Shown here piece after piece: positions 26,854-35,004 of a stretch of 64,000 bases of DNA. Made by a program: the position numbers and the translations under genes. The notes under the pieces are model-generated. The model was given only the letters and a program-made list of their open reading frames with translations. It searched no databases and was not told the DNA's origin. The DNA is taken from the NCBI RefSeq assembly GCF_004210215.2, contig NZ_CP067394.1:496001-560000 (forward strand), in the 5' to 3' direction. The number at the start of each line of letters is the position of its first letter. The stretch's first letter is position 1. The stretch comes from Cryobacterium sp. SO1 (lineage in GTDB: Bacteria; Actinomycetota; Actinomycetes; Actinomycetales; Microbacteriaceae).

Positions 26854-27642
26854 TTAGCGCACCAGGTAGCCCCCGTCGACGCTCAGGATGTGCCCGTTCA
26901 CGTAGTCAGAAGCGCGGCTGGCGAGGAACACGGCCGCACCCATCAGGTCTTGGGTCTGGCCCCATCGGTTGGCGGGGATGTGGTCCAGGACCCGCTGGTT
27001 GGCGTGCGGGTCCGCTCGGGTGTCGCTGGTGAGCTCGGTTGCGTAATACCCAGGGGCGATGCCGTTCACCTGGATTCCGAACTGTGCCAATTCGTCACAG
27101 TAGGCCTTGGTGAATCCCGCGATGCCATGCTTCGTCGCGGCGTACGCGGGCGACCACTGGCCACCCAGGAAGGTGAAGACCGAGCAGATGTTGATGATCT
27201 TGCCGCTGCGCTGCGGGATCATGTATTTGGCGCATTCATGCGACATCTCGAACGCTGCGGTGAGGTTGAGCGCAACCATCGGGTCCCACTGCTGGCGGGT
27301 GTATTTGGTGACGTCGGGTTCGTTGATACTGCGACCGGCGCAGTTCACGAGGATGTCGACGGCGCCGAATTCTTCGATGCAGGCCTCGACGATTTTTCGA
27401 GGGTTTCCCTCGACCGTGATGTCAGACATGAGATAGGCGTATTTCGCGCCGGCCGCGTCGATCAGGGCCCCGGTTGCGCCGTCGTCAGCCATGATGCTGA
27501 CGGCGAACACGTTCGCGCCGGCCTTCGCCAGAGCGAGGCTGAAGGCCTGGCCCAGGCCGGTGTTTCCGCCGGTGACGATGGCGGTTTTGCCTGTGAGTGA
27601 GAAGAAGTCCAGCTGGAAGTCAGAAATATTGACGTCAGTCAT
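26854..27642 (-). CDS. SDR oxidoreductase (YgcW/KduD-like)
   Basis: 262 residues. The Rossmann loop is TGGNTGLGQA, the downstream motif ILVNCAGRSI, and the catalytic residues lie in NICSVFTFLGGQWSPAYAATK (Ser and Tyr-x3-Lys). The N-terminus with FFSLTGKTAIVTGG and the C-terminus NGHILSVDGGYLVR follow the 2-deoxy-gluconate 3-dehydrogenase/gluconate 5-dehydrogenase group, so oxidation of a sugar or sugar acid with NAD(P) is likely. The second gene of the operon, 94 bases after the FAD oxidase and 16 bases before the kinase. The substrate is not known for its E. coli counterpart either. Confidence 0.87.
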   Translation of the reverse strand: MTDVNISDFQLDFFSLTGKTAIVTGGNTGLGQAFSLALAKAGANVFAVSIMADDGATGALIDAAGAKYAYLMSDITVEGNPRKIVEACIEEFGAVDILVNCAGRSINEPDVTKYTRQQWDPMVALNLTAAFEMSHECAKYMIPQRSGKIINICSVFTFLGGQWSPAYAATKHGIAGFTKAYCDELAQFGIQVNGIAPGYYATELTSDTRADPHANQRVLDHIPANRWGQTQDLMGAAVFLASRASDYVNGHILSVDGGYLVR

Positions 27643-27736
27643 GCGGTTTCTCGTTTTCTATCTGGGGATGCGCGAGTGCGCCAGGAGCCACGGTCGTTGT
27701 GTGCGTCCTGGCGCACCCGCGCCGGAAAGGGGGAAG

Positions 27737-29236
27737 TTACTTGGTGAGCGGGAAAATGGTTCCGCGGTTCATGATCCCGTTCGGGTCGAACGCGGTTTTG
27801 AGTGTCTCGAGCATGTACAGCGAGGAGCCGTATTCCTCGGCGAGGAAGTGCGTGCGGTGCTTTCCGACGCCGTGGTGGTGGCACATCGAACCGCCAAGCT
27901 TGAGGGTTTCCTCGACGATGATGTTCTGAATCGGGTCGTGGTACGTGGCGCGTTCCTCGGTGGGGTCAACGTCGATTTTGTAGTAATAGACGAAGTACAT
28001 ATTCGTTCCGTTGAGGTAGCTGTGGCTGGAGTGTCCGCCGAGCAAGCTGAACTCGGCCGATATCTCGTTCCGGATGCGGGCGAGCGCATTGACATAGATG
28101 TCGTGGATGACGCTCCAGTTGCCGGAAATCTCAGTGGTGAAACCGTTGATCAGGGTGTCCCGAATCTCAATTCGTTCTTCCTCGATCTTCGAGACATCCC
28201 AGTTGAGGTTGTCGAACCAGTCCTCGATGAGTTTGTCGTCGACCCGATCGGCGGAGCCGAAGCTGGAGACGATCTCTTCGATGGCGGCTCCCGTGGCGTC
28301 AGCGATCGGCTGAGGGCCTTCGGCGACGAAGATGAGGACGCAGCGGCCGTCGGAGAAATGCTTGAAGTGGTAGAGGCCATCCTCGGTGTCGTACAAGCGC
28401 GCAACAGACGGTCGGTAGCCCTGCGTGATGACCTCGCGCAGAATTTCCAGACCGGTCTTCATGTCATCGAGCAGGTAGCCGTAGAACTTGTTGTTCTCCG
28501 GGTAGTAGCGGAAGATCTTGACGGTGACCTCGGTGATGTAGTTGAGGGCCCCCTCGTTGCCGATCACCAGGTGACGGATATCGGGCCCGGCCGCCCGACG
28601 CGGCACATTCTTGATGCGGCAGATCTCACCATTCGGGAAGACAGTTTCAACGCCGACAAGCATGTCTTCGATTCCCCCGTACAGGGTCGAGAACTGCCCG
28701 ATCGAGCGGGTGGCGACGAGCCCCCCATACTGAGCCAGGGGCTTGGACTGCGGCGAGTGCCCGGTGGTGTAACCGATCGCGCGGAGCTCGTTCTCGAGGT
28801 CCTCGAGGCAGACGCCGCACTGAACAGTCGCCAGCATGTTGACGGTGTCGACGTTGAGAATCTGGTTCATGCCCGAGCCGTCCACCACGATGGAGTTCTC
28901 GATGACCGTCTCCAGGCCGCCCTCGGTTGCGGATCCGCCCGACTTCGGGACAACGTTGATGCCGTTGTCGTTGGCGAACTTCAGCACCTCTGCCACCTCC
29001 TGCGGGGTGCCGGGCTTCACCACGGCCGCAGGGAGAGGAAGGGCGTAGATCCCGAAGATGTTCTCGACCTTGTAATACCGATCGGCGCTGTTGTCCTTCA
29101 GGGTCTGCTCGTCGGTGATTACCCGGTCGAGGCCGAGGATTTCAACGTAGGCACTAACAATCTGTTCACGGGTGAGGCGCATCGGTTCGACTGATTCCGT
29201 TCGTTCTAGGTGTTCCTGATTTCGGAGGTTGAGCAA
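27737..29236 (-). CDS. FAD-dependent oxidase, alkylglycerone-phosphate synthase-like (YgcU-like)
   Basis: About 499 residues. The FAD_binding_4 domain includes VVPKSGGSATEGGLE and SIVVDGSGMNQIL, and GHSPQSKPLAQYGGLVATRS follows. The C-terminal cap has GGHSSHSYLNGTNMYFVYYY and CHHHGVGKHRTHFLAEEYG, the triple-His motif typical of alkyldihydroxyacetone-phosphate synthases and their bacterial relatives. First gene of a minus-strand operon. I prefer TTG 29236, since AAGGGG lies eight bases before it; the GTG at 29245 would put the same SD only two bases away. A hairpin-plus-U7 terminator sits in its leader at 29264-29307. Confidence 0.88.
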   Translation of the reverse strand: MLNLRNQEHLERTESVEPMRLTREQIVSAYVEILGLDRVITDEQTLKDNSADRYYKVENIFGIYALPLPAAVVKPGTPQEVAEVLKFANDNGINVVPKSGGSATEGGLETVIENSIVVDGSGMNQILNVDTVNMLATVQCGVCLEDLENELRAIGYTTGHSPQSKPLAQYGGLVATRSIGQFSTLYGGIEDMLVGVETVFPNGEICRIKNVPRRAAGPDIRHLVIGNEGALNYITEVTVKIFRYYPENNKFYGYLLDDMKTGLEILREVITQGYRPSVARLYDTEDGLYHFKHFSDGRCVLIFVAEGPQPIADATGAAIEEIVSSFGSADRVDDKLIEDWFDNLNWDVSKIEEERIEIRDTLINGFTTEISGNWSVIHDIYVNALARIRNEISAEFSLLGGHSSHSYLNGTNMYFVYYYKIDVDPTEERATYHDPIQNIIVEETLKLGGSMCHHHGVGKHRTHFLAEEYGSSLYMLETLKTAFDPNGIMNRGTIFPLTK

Positions 29237-29263
29237 GGTGTCCACCCCTTCGTGGTTAACGAC

Positions 29264-29307
29264 AAAAAAAGAACAGCGATCCCCTCAGATGAGGGGGTCG
29301 CTGTTCT
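29264..29307 (-). terminator. intrinsic terminator in the leader of the FAD-oxidase operon (likely antitermination site)
   Basis: Read on the minus strand: a 17-bp stem (29291-29307 with 29270-29286, one mismatch) closed by a 4-nt loop, followed at once by seven T residues (29264-29270, the first T still in the stem). This is a canonical Rho-independent terminator, yet it lies about 30 bases upstream of the first gene of the operon rather than after a gene. No gene on the minus strand ends here. The divergent neighbour encodes a GlpP-type antiterminator, which in Bacillus acts on just such a leader terminator of glpD. Confidence 0.85.
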
Positions 29308-29320
29308 CTGGGTTCTAGCA

Positions 29321-29348
29321 ACAGTTCCGAACGCGGTCCGGAACCTGT
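29321..29348. promoter_or_regulatory. imperfect dyad upstream of the leader terminator
   Basis: ACAGTTCCG and CGGAACCTGT form an inverted repeat with one bulged base and a 9-nt loop, immediately upstream of the terminator on the minus strand. It could be the RNA site recognised by the GlpP-like protein, or an operator. GGAACCG-like steps recur at 29422 and 29433. Function inferred from position only. Confidence 0.45.
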
Positions 29349-29444
29349 ATGAAGTTGTAAGTTGTTGTGAAGCCTAACACGGCCACTCATCCTCAGCGCC
29401 GGCGTCCGGCAGGAATCGACTGGAACCGGGCCGGAACCGCGGGG

Positions 29445-29450
29445 TAGAGT
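29445..29450 (+). promoter_or_regulatory. -10 element TAGAGT of the GlpP-like gene
   Basis: TAGAGT lies seven bases before ATG 29458, and there is no SD. Consistent with a leaderless transcript. Confidence 0.5.
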
Positions 29451-29457
29451 TCAGCGC

Positions 29458-30033
29458 ATGCCTGACGAATCGCCCTCGATCAGCGACGTCCTGTCGCTTC
29501 ATCCAGTCATCGCAAGTATCAAGGACGACGACGGCTTGCGAGCGGTCCTGACCGCACCCTGCCCTGTCGTCTTTGTTCTCTTCGGTTCGGTCATGACGAT
29601 TCACAAGATCGTGGCGACCCTGAAGAATGCCGGGAAAACGGTCTTCGTGGATGTCGATCTGCTTGACGGCTTTTCAAGCAAGCCCATTGCCGTCGACTTC
29701 CTCAAAGCGCACACCGATGTCGACGGGGTCCTGAGCTCGAAATCGATCATGGTCCGAGCGGCCAAGGCAGCGGGACTGATGGCCGTTCACCGGCTTTTCC
29801 TTGTCGACTCGTTCAGCTACAACAACGTCTCCAAGCAGGTGAAGATCTCGGAACCGGACGCCATCATGATCCTGCCGGGATGCATGCCGCGGGTGATTTC
29901 CTGGGTGCGCGCCGACACCGACCTCCCGCTGATCGCGGGTGGGTTGGTCTGTGACAAGGCAGATGTGATGGCGGCACTCGCCGCGGGTGCCGGCGCCATC
30001 GCGTCGTCGAACCGCGATGTGTGGTTGATGTAG
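29458..30033 (+). CDS. GlpP-family RNA-binding antiterminator (YgcP-like)
   Basis: 191 residues, the usual size for the glycerol-3-phosphate-responsive antiterminator family (GlpP; E. coli YgcP). Family hallmarks are VIASIKDDDGLRAVLTAPCP near the N-terminus, VFVDVDLLDGFSSKPIAVDF, HTDVDGVLSSKSIMVRAAKA, the TIM-barrel phosphate loop around PDAIMILPGCMPRVI and IAGGLVCDKADVMAALAAGA. In Bacillus, GlpP binds a phosphorylated ligand and then the leader RNA of glpD to prevent termination. Here the gene is divergent from an operon whose leader holds a strong terminator, so that operon is its likely target. The ligand need not be glycerol-3-phosphate. Confidence 0.9.
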   Translation: MPDESPSISDVLSLHPVIASIKDDDGLRAVLTAPCPVVFVLFGSVMTIHKIVATLKNAGKTVFVDVDLLDGFSSKPIAVDFLKAHTDVDGVLSSKSIMVRAAKAAGLMAVHRLFLVDSFSYNNVSKQVKISEPDAIMILPGCMPRVISWVRADTDLPLIAGGLVCDKADVMAALAAGAGAIASSNRDVWLM

Positions 30034-30036
30034 CCG

Positions 30037-30053
30037 ACCACGACCCAGGTGGT
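30037..30053. terminator. short hairpin between convergent genes
   Basis: ACCAC-n7-GTGGT lies between the stop of the GlpP-like gene and that of ribH. It is weak, with no T-run. Confidence 0.3.
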
Positions 30054-30064
30054 GCAGGGATGGC

Positions 30065-30538
30065 CTAACGTTCGCGCAGTTCCTTGAGCACCAGAGCAGT
30101 GGCCAGGGCCGCGGTGGCGGCCTCTTCGCCCTTGTCCTCCTTGGATCCGGGCAGGCCGGCCCGGTCCAAGCCCTGCTCGTCGTCGTCCAGGGTGAGCACG
30201 CCGAAGCCCACCGGCTTGCCGGTGTCCAGGGCCACCCGGGTGAGGCCATCCGTGGCCGCCGCCGAGACGTACTCGAAGTGCGGGGTGCCGCCGCGGATGA
30301 TCACGCCGAGCGCCACCACCGCGTCGGCGCCGTTCTCCAGTGCCACCTTGCTCGCCACCGGGAGCTCGAAGCTGCCGGGCACGCGCACCAGGGAGTAGGT
30401 CGCCCCGGATGCCTCGAGCACCCGGGTGGCCCCCGCGATGAGGCCGTCGGTGATCACGTCGTGCCAGCGGCCGGCGATGATGACGACCTCCAGCCCGGTG
30501 CCGTCGACAGAGATGTCGGGGGAGCCTGCTCCGCTCAT
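30065..30538 (-). CDS. ribH: 6,7-dimethyl-8-ribityllumazine synthase
   Basis: 157 residues. It starts [20 protein letters not shown] and contains the family motifs [46 protein letters not shown] (catalytic His region) and [14 protein letters not shown] (the usual PVxFGVLT). It condenses 5-amino-6-ribitylaminouracil with 3,4-dihydroxybutanone phosphate. ATG 30538 overlaps the ribBA stop by four bases. It is the last gene of the FMN-riboswitch-controlled operon. Lumazine synthases form 60-mers or pentamers; nothing in the sequence separates the two. Confidence 0.96.
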   Translation of the reverse strand: MSGAGSPDISVDGTGLEVVIIAGRWHDVITDGLIAGATRVLEASGATYSLVRVPGSFELPVASKVALENGADAVVALGVIIRGGTPHFEYVSAAATDGLTRVALDTGKPVGFGVLTLDDDEQGLDRAGLPGSKEDKGEEAATAALATALVLKELRER

Positions 30539-31797
30539 AGTGCGAGTCCTTTCACGATCTGGTGTGCTGAGATTTCGTGGCCCATGCGGTCGCGTTTGGC
30601 CGCCAGGTAGTCCTCGTTGTGGCTGCCGACGCCCACGACCAGGGGTACCCGTTCGGTGACGGTCACGCCGTGTGCCTCGAGCTGGCGCACCTTCTCGGGG
30701 TTGTTGGTGAGCAGCCGCACCGAGCCGAGGCCCAGCTCGTCGAGGATGGCCGTGGCCGCGCCGTAGTCGCGGGAGTCCGCCGGCAGGCCCAGCGCCAGGT
30801 TTGCGTCCAGGGTGTCCAGGCCGTCCTCCTGCAGCTTGTAGGCGCGGAGCTTGTTGATCAGGCCGATGCCGCGGCCCTCCTGGCCGCGAAGGTAGACGAC
30901 CACGCCGCCCTCCCGTTCGATGGTGTCCAGCGCGGCCTGCAGCTGCGGTCCGCACTCGCACTTGAGCGAGCCGAACGCCTCGCCGGTGAGGCACTCGGAG
31001 TGCACCCGCACGAGTGATCCGTTGCGGGGCGTGCCGGAGACGATGGCCACGTGGTCGGCCCCGGTCATCCGGTCGCGGTAGGCGCGAATCTGGAAGGCGC
31101 CGTGCGAGGTGGGCACGGTGGTCTCCACCTCGAAGTCCACCCGCGGCGATTCGCGGATCGGGCTGACCGAGGCGAGGTCGTCGTCGCAGTGGAATTTCTG
31201 CAGGTAGTCGATGAGGTCGGCGATGGTGATCACCGGAACGCCCTCGCGCTCGCCGAGCACCAGCAGGCCGGGTAGGCGCATCATCTCACCGTCTTCGGCG
31301 ACGATCTCGGCGATGCCGGCCACGGGGGTCAGCCCGGCCAGCTTCATCAGGTCGACGGCCGCCTCGGTGTGGCCGTCGCGCTCGCGCACGCCGCCGTCCA
31401 TCGCCCGCAGCGGCAGGATGTGGCCGGGCCGGTTGAGGCTGGCCGGCGTGGAGCTGGGCTCGGCGAGCACCCGCAGGGTGTGCGCCCGGTCGGCGGCGCT
31501 GATGCCGGTGCTGAGGCGGTCGGCGGCGTCGACGGTGACGGTGTAGTTGGTGCCGCGCGGGTCCTCGTTGTTCAGCACCATCACGGGCAGGTCGAGGGTG
31601 TCGGCGATGTCGTTGGTCATCGGCGCGCAGATGAATCCGCTGGAATGGCGCACGGTCCAGGCGATCCATTCCTGGGTGGCCAGCTGGGCGGAGATGATCA
31701 CGTCGCCCTCGTTTTCGCGGCCCTCGTCGTCGGCGACGATGACGGGCTTGCCGAGCCGGAGTGCTGCCAGTGCGGTGGGGATGTCGGCGAGGCTCAT
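30535..31797 (-). CDS. ribBA: bifunctional 3,4-dihydroxy-2-butanone-4-phosphate synthase / GTP cyclohydrolase II
   Basis: 420 residues. The N-terminal RibB domain (about 1-205) shows [29 protein letters not shown], and the later [10 protein letters not shown] and [14 protein letters not shown]. The C-terminal RibA domain has [20 protein letters not shown], whose three Cys bind zinc, and [19 protein letters not shown]. It supplies both precursors of riboflavin. ATG 31797 has AAGGAG eight bases upstream and overlaps the riboflavin synthase stop. I see no lost catalytic residue in either half, so both activities are expected. Confidence 0.96.
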   Translation of the reverse strand: MSLADIPTALAALRLGKPVIVADDEGRENEGDVIISAQLATQEWIAWTVRHSSGFICAPMTNDIADTLDLPVMVLNNEDPRGTNYTVTVDAADRLSTGISAADRAHTLRVLAEPSSTPASLNRPGHILPLRAMDGGVRERDGHTEAAVDLMKLAGLTPVAGIAEIVAEDGEMMRLPGLLVLGEREGVPVITIADLIDYLQKFHCDDDLASVSPIRESPRVDFEVETTVPTSHGAFQIRAYRDRMTGADHVAIVSGTPRNGSLVRVHSECLTGEAFGSLKCECGPQLQAALDTIEREGGVVVYLRGQEGRGIGLINKLRAYKLQEDGLDTLDANLALGLPADSRDYGAATAILDELGLGSVRLLTNNPEKVRQLEAHGVTVTERVPLVVGVGSHNEDYLAAKRDRMGHEISAHQIVKGLAL

Positions 31798-32471
31798 GGG
31801 GTGCTCCTTAGGACTGCGGATGGTGCGGATGGTTCGGTTGAGGGGGCCGGCGGTGCGATGGTGCGGGCCGCGAGGGCGAGCATCCGTTCGACGTGCCGGG
31901 CGATGATGTCGGTTTCGAGGTTCACCCGATCGCCCACGGTGAGTGCGCCGAGAGTCGTGGCGGCGAGTGTCTCGGGGATCAGGGACACCTCGAACCACTG
32001 GTCGGCCAGGTCGGCGGGGGAGATGTTGCTCACCGTGAGGGAGACGCCGTCAATGGCGATCGAGCCCTTGTCGACCACCAGCGGCGCCAACGCCGCCTTG
32101 AGGCTGAATCGCACGATGCGCCACGCCTCGCCGGGCACGACGGCCAGGACGTTGCCGGTGCCGTCGATGTGGCCCTGCACGATGTGTCCGCCGAGCCGAC
32201 CGCCCACCAGGGCGGCGCGTTCCAGGTTCACCGGGGAGCCCGCGGCGACGCCGTCGAGGGTCGACATCGACAGGGTCTGCGCCATCACGTCGGCCGTGAA
32301 GGTGTCCGGGGTCTGCTCCACCACGGTGAGGCAGACGCCGTTCACCGAGATGGAGTCGCCGTGCCCGGCTCCGACGACCACGAACGGCCCGCGGATGGTG
32401 AGGCGGGCGGCATCCGCCGTGCGCTCGATGCGCTCGACGGTGCCGAGTTCCTCAATGATTCCGGTGAACAT
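31794..32471 (-). CDS. ribE: riboflavin synthase alpha chain
   Basis: 225 residues. The diagnostic N-terminus MFTGIIEELGTVERIE is followed by two lumazine-binding beta-barrels, with SISVNGVCLTVVE in the first and SIAIDGVSLTVSNI in the second, and GHIVQGHIDGTG between them. It dismutates two dimethyl-ribityllumazine molecules to riboflavin. A Pro/Ser-rich tail of about 20 residues extends beyond the family core. The gene follows ribD by eight bases and overlaps ribBA by four, so translation is coupled. Confidence 0.95.
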   Translation of the reverse strand: MFTGIIEELGTVERIERTADAARLTIRGPFVVVGAGHGDSISVNGVCLTVVEQTPDTFTADVMAQTLSMSTLDGVAAGSPVNLERAALVGGRLGGHIVQGHIDGTGNVLAVVPGEAWRIVRFSLKAALAPLVVDKGSIAIDGVSLTVSNISPADLADQWFEVSLIPETLAATTLGALTVGDRVNLETDIIARHVERMLALAARTIAPPAPSTEPSAPSAVLRSTP

Positions 32472-32479
32472 ACTGGTCC

Positions 32480-33568
32480 TTAGCTCGTCCGGGCCGGGGT
32501 GGCCCTGGTGGTCTGATCGGTGGGGTGGGTCTCGTCGGGCGGGGCCGGCGGCAGTGCAGGGTGGGCGACCAGCAGCAGGTCGTCACCCACGTGGTGCAGC
32601 GCGCCGATCCGCAGCCGGCGCTGCTCGTTGATGCCGGCGACGCCGATGTCGGCCAGAGCGAGCCTGTCTCCGCCGAGCAGGGTGGGCGCCAGGTAGATCA
32701 GGTAGTCATCGACCAGGCCGGCGCGCACGAAGGCGCTGGCCAGGGTGGGTCCGCCCTCCACGAAGACCCGGCGGATGCCGCGTTCGCGCAGGTCGCCGAG
32801 GAGCGTGGGAAGGTCGTGTTCGGTGAGAAACCACGGGGTGAGCGGATGCCGGTGCACGGCCGCGCCGGCCGGCACCGGGCGGCGCCCCACCACCACGGGT
32901 CGCGGCTGGTGGGCGAGCAGGGTGCCGTCGGCGGCCCGCGCGGTCAGGGCCGGGTCATCGGCCAGAACGGTGCCGGTGCCCACGAGGATCGCGTCGGCGC
33001 CGGCGCGGCGCTGGTGCACGTCCACGCGGGCGGCCGGTCCGGTGATCCACTGACTGGAGCCGTCGGCGGCGGCGGCGCGGCCGTCGAGGCTGGACGCCCA
33101 TTTCACGGTCACGTGCGGGCGGCCGAGGCGCGCCGACACCAGCCAATCGGCCAGGAAGGCCTGGGCTTCGGCGGCGAGCAGGCCGCCGGTGACATCGACG
33201 CCGGCCGCGCGCAGCCGCTCGGCGCCGCCGGCGGAGTGCGCTCCGGGATCGGCGACGGCGTAGACCACCTGGGCCACGCCGGCGTCGATGAGCGCGAGCG
33301 CGCACGGGCCGGTGCGTCCGGTGTGATTGCAGGGTTCGAGGGTGACCACGGCGGTGGTGCCGCGGGCGGCGCCGGAGGCCAGCTGGGCGAGGGCGTCCAC
33401 TTCGGCGTGGCAGGTGCCGGCGCCGCGGTGCCAGCCCTCGGCGAGAACGTCGCCGGCCGGGCTCAGGATCACGCAGCCGACGCGGGGGTTCACCCCGTCG
33501 GCCGGGCCGTTGGCCGCCAGCTGCAGGGCTCGACGCATCGAGCGCTCGAGCGTGTGCTGCTGGTGCAT
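32480..33568 (-). CDS. ribD: bifunctional diaminohydroxyphosphoribosylaminopyrimidine deaminase / reductase
   Basis: 362 residues from ATG 33568 (MHQQHTLERSMRRAL). The frame stays open upstream but runs into the riboswitch, so that part is non-coding. The deaminase domain has TCHAEVDAL and LEPCNHTGRTGPCALA (zinc His and Cys), and the reductase domain has VTVKWASSLDGRAAAADGSS, GADAILVGTGTVLADDP and VFVEGGPTLASAF. GGGAC lies about six bases upstream of the start. It is the first gene of the rib operon and comes under direct FMN riboswitch control. A Pro/Thr-rich tail of about 25 residues ends the protein. Confidence 0.95.
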   Translation of the reverse strand: MHQQHTLERSMRRALQLAANGPADGVNPRVGCVILSPAGDVLAEGWHRGAGTCHAEVDALAQLASGAARGTTAVVTLEPCNHTGRTGPCALALIDAGVAQVVYAVADPGAHSAGGAERLRAAGVDVTGGLLAAEAQAFLADWLVSARLGRPHVTVKWASSLDGRAAAADGSSQWITGPAARVDVHQRRAGADAILVGTGTVLADDPALTARAADGTLLAHQPRPVVVGRRPVPAGAAVHRHPLTPWFLTEHDLPTLLGDLRERGIRRVFVEGGPTLASAFVRAGLVDDYLIYLAPTLLGGDRLALADIGVAGINEQRRLRIGALHHVGDDLLLVAHPALPPAPPDETHPTDQTTRATPARTS

Positions 33569-33601
33569 TCCCTGTCCCGTCGTTGTGACGCTCCGGGAGG
33601 G

Positions 33602-33623
33602 GGTTTTCGCGTACGCGAAAGCC
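33602..33623 (-). promoter_or_regulatory. palindromic hairpin in the riboswitch expression region
   Basis: A near-perfect inverted repeat around TTTCGCGTACGCGAAA lies between the FMN aptamer and ribD. The stem is followed by a C-rich run, not U, so it does not look like an intrinsic terminator. It may act in an alternative fold or in Rho- or translation-level control. Confidence 0.45.
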
Positions 33624-33651
33624 GTCGACGGTCCACAATGAACCATCGATC

Positions 33652-33779
33652 CGTGCGCCTCCCATCCGGACTTTAACCGTCGGTGCTGGAATTTCACCAG
33701 CTCAACCGGTACCCAACGATCAGGTCCCGGCTCGCGGACTTTCACCGCCGGTTCGGATTCTCACCGACCCCGGAGCACG
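33652..33779 (-). promoter_or_regulatory. FMN riboswitch (RFN element)
   Basis: On the minus strand all conserved RFN blocks are present in order: GGTCGGTGAGAATCCGAACC, GGCGGTGAAAGTCCGCGAGC, GGTGAAATTCCAGCACCGAC and GGTTAAAGTCCGGATGGGAG. The closing stem P1 is formed by CGTGC at 33775-33779 and GCACG at 33652-33656. It lies 83 bases upstream of ribD and should repress the whole rib operon when FMN is bound. Confidence 0.97.
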
Positions 33780-33855
33780 TTTCTTACTTCAGTTATATCT
33801 CAACGCGCAGGCCGGTGCGGTATTCCCGACGTAACCTGACGACGTCTCGGCACCG

Positions 33856-34830
33856 TCAGATGGTGGCGACCAGGGCCCGGGCGGTGCTCTCGTCGACGAA
33901 CAGGTCGGTGATCAGATCGGCCTTCAATGCCCCGCGGAGGCTCGGCAGCTTCGCCGTTCCCGAGACCACGCAGAGCCGGCGCGGAGTGCGCCGGAGCACG
34001 TTGAAATCCGGCCCGGTGCCGCGGGTGTTCAGCGGGATCCCGTCGGTGGAGCCGTCCGCCCGAAAGAAGATGGTGGCCACATCGCCCACCACCTCGGAGC
34101 GGCTGAGCGAGGCGTAGTCCGCCTCCTCCAGGTAGCCGCCCGCGTAGACATGGCTGGGCACCTCGGAGAACGGCGAGCCGAGGCCGAACAGCGCCACGTC
34201 CATCCGGGCCTGCATCTGGAGCAACCGGCTCACGCTGCGTTCGCGCCACAGGGCCTGTTTGGTGGCCGGGCTGTCGAAGAACGCCGGCACCGGGAACTGG
34301 TGCACGTGCGCACCGAACGCATAACCGAACCGGCCGAGGATCTCACTGGCGTAGCTGAGGCCGGTGGTGCGCATGTTGCCGGCGCCGTTGAGTTGGATGA
34401 TCTGGGAGCCGTGAGTCTGCTTGGGGGTGACGTGGCGGCTGATGGCGTTCATCGTCGACCCCCAGGCGATGCCCATCACCATGTTCGAGTCGAAGAACTG
34501 CCCGAGAATCCGTGCAACCGACAGCGCCACCCGCTCCAATCTGTCCACATCCGAGGCGTGATCGGGCACCGGAACGACGTGCGCGGTGATCTGAAAACGC
34601 TCCTGGATGAGCAGTTCGAGGCGGCTCGGCGCGTCAAGGGGGGAGCGGATCTGGATGTCGACCAGGCCGGTCGCGCGGGCGTGGCTGAGCAGTCGGGACA
34701 CCGACGAACGGGAGGTGTGCAGCTCGTGGGCGATGGCATCCATCGTCAGGTCCTGCATGTAGTACAGGTGCGCGGCAGTGAGGGCATCCCGCACCCGATC
34801 GGACTGCGCTGACTCGTCGACGAGGCTCAC
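33856..34830 (-). CDS. SorC/DeoR-type sugar-binding transcriptional regulator of the glp genes
   Basis: 324 residues. An N-terminal helix-turn-helix (MDAIAHELHTSRSSVSRLLS) is followed by a SorC effector domain with ARILGQFFDSNMVMGIAWGSTMNA, IIQLNGAGN, ALFGLGSP, and near the C-terminus RRLCVVSGTAKLPSLRGALK. Such proteins bind phosphorylated sugars or polyols. GTG 34830 is chosen because AGGAGG lies four bases upstream; a start 15 bases earlier would place the SD inside the gene. It is divergent from glpD. A 14-bp motif shared by its own promoter and the glpF promoter is its likely operator. The ligand is probably glycerol-3-phosphate or DHAP, by inference. Confidence 0.9.
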   Translation of the reverse strand: MSLVDESAQSDRVRDALTAAHLYYMQDLTMDAIAHELHTSRSSVSRLLSHARATGLVDIQIRSPLDAPSRLELLIQERFQITAHVVPVPDHASDVDRLERVALSVARILGQFFDSNMVMGIAWGSTMNAISRHVTPKQTHGSQIIQLNGAGNMRTTGLSYASEILGRFGYAFGAHVHQFPVPAFFDSPATKQALWRERSVSRLLQMQARMDVALFGLGSPFSEVPSHVYAGGYLEEADYASLSRSEVVGDVATIFFRADGSTDGIPLNTRGTGPDFNVLRRTPRRLCVVSGTAKLPSLRGALKADLITDLFVDESTARALVATI

Positions 34831-34840
34831 GGCCCCTCCT

Positions 34841-34854
34841 TGCACGTTTGTTCA
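34841..34854. promoter_or_regulatory. candidate SorC-regulator operator 1 (regulator/glpD side)
   Basis: On the minus strand this reads TGAACAAACGTGCA. Twelve of its 14 bases, including an unbroken ACAAACGTGC, recur in the glpF promoter at 36777-36790. It lies just upstream of the SD of the regulator gene. Confidence 0.5.
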
Positions 34855-35004
34855 CTCGGCTTGACCAGATGTGATTGATCTACTCAAGCTTGATTAATCC
34901 ATATGGACGGCCCCCGCGCAAACCCGGATGGGCCATCCGCACCAATTCGGCCGGACACCACCCGGTCACCCGCCCGGCCGAATGACGAACAAAGGTAGTG
35001 AACA

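Noticed and set aside
33569..33745. An N-terminal extension of RibD starting at 33745
   Set aside because: That segment lies within the FMN riboswitch and its expression region; RibD similarity begins at MHQQHTLERSM.
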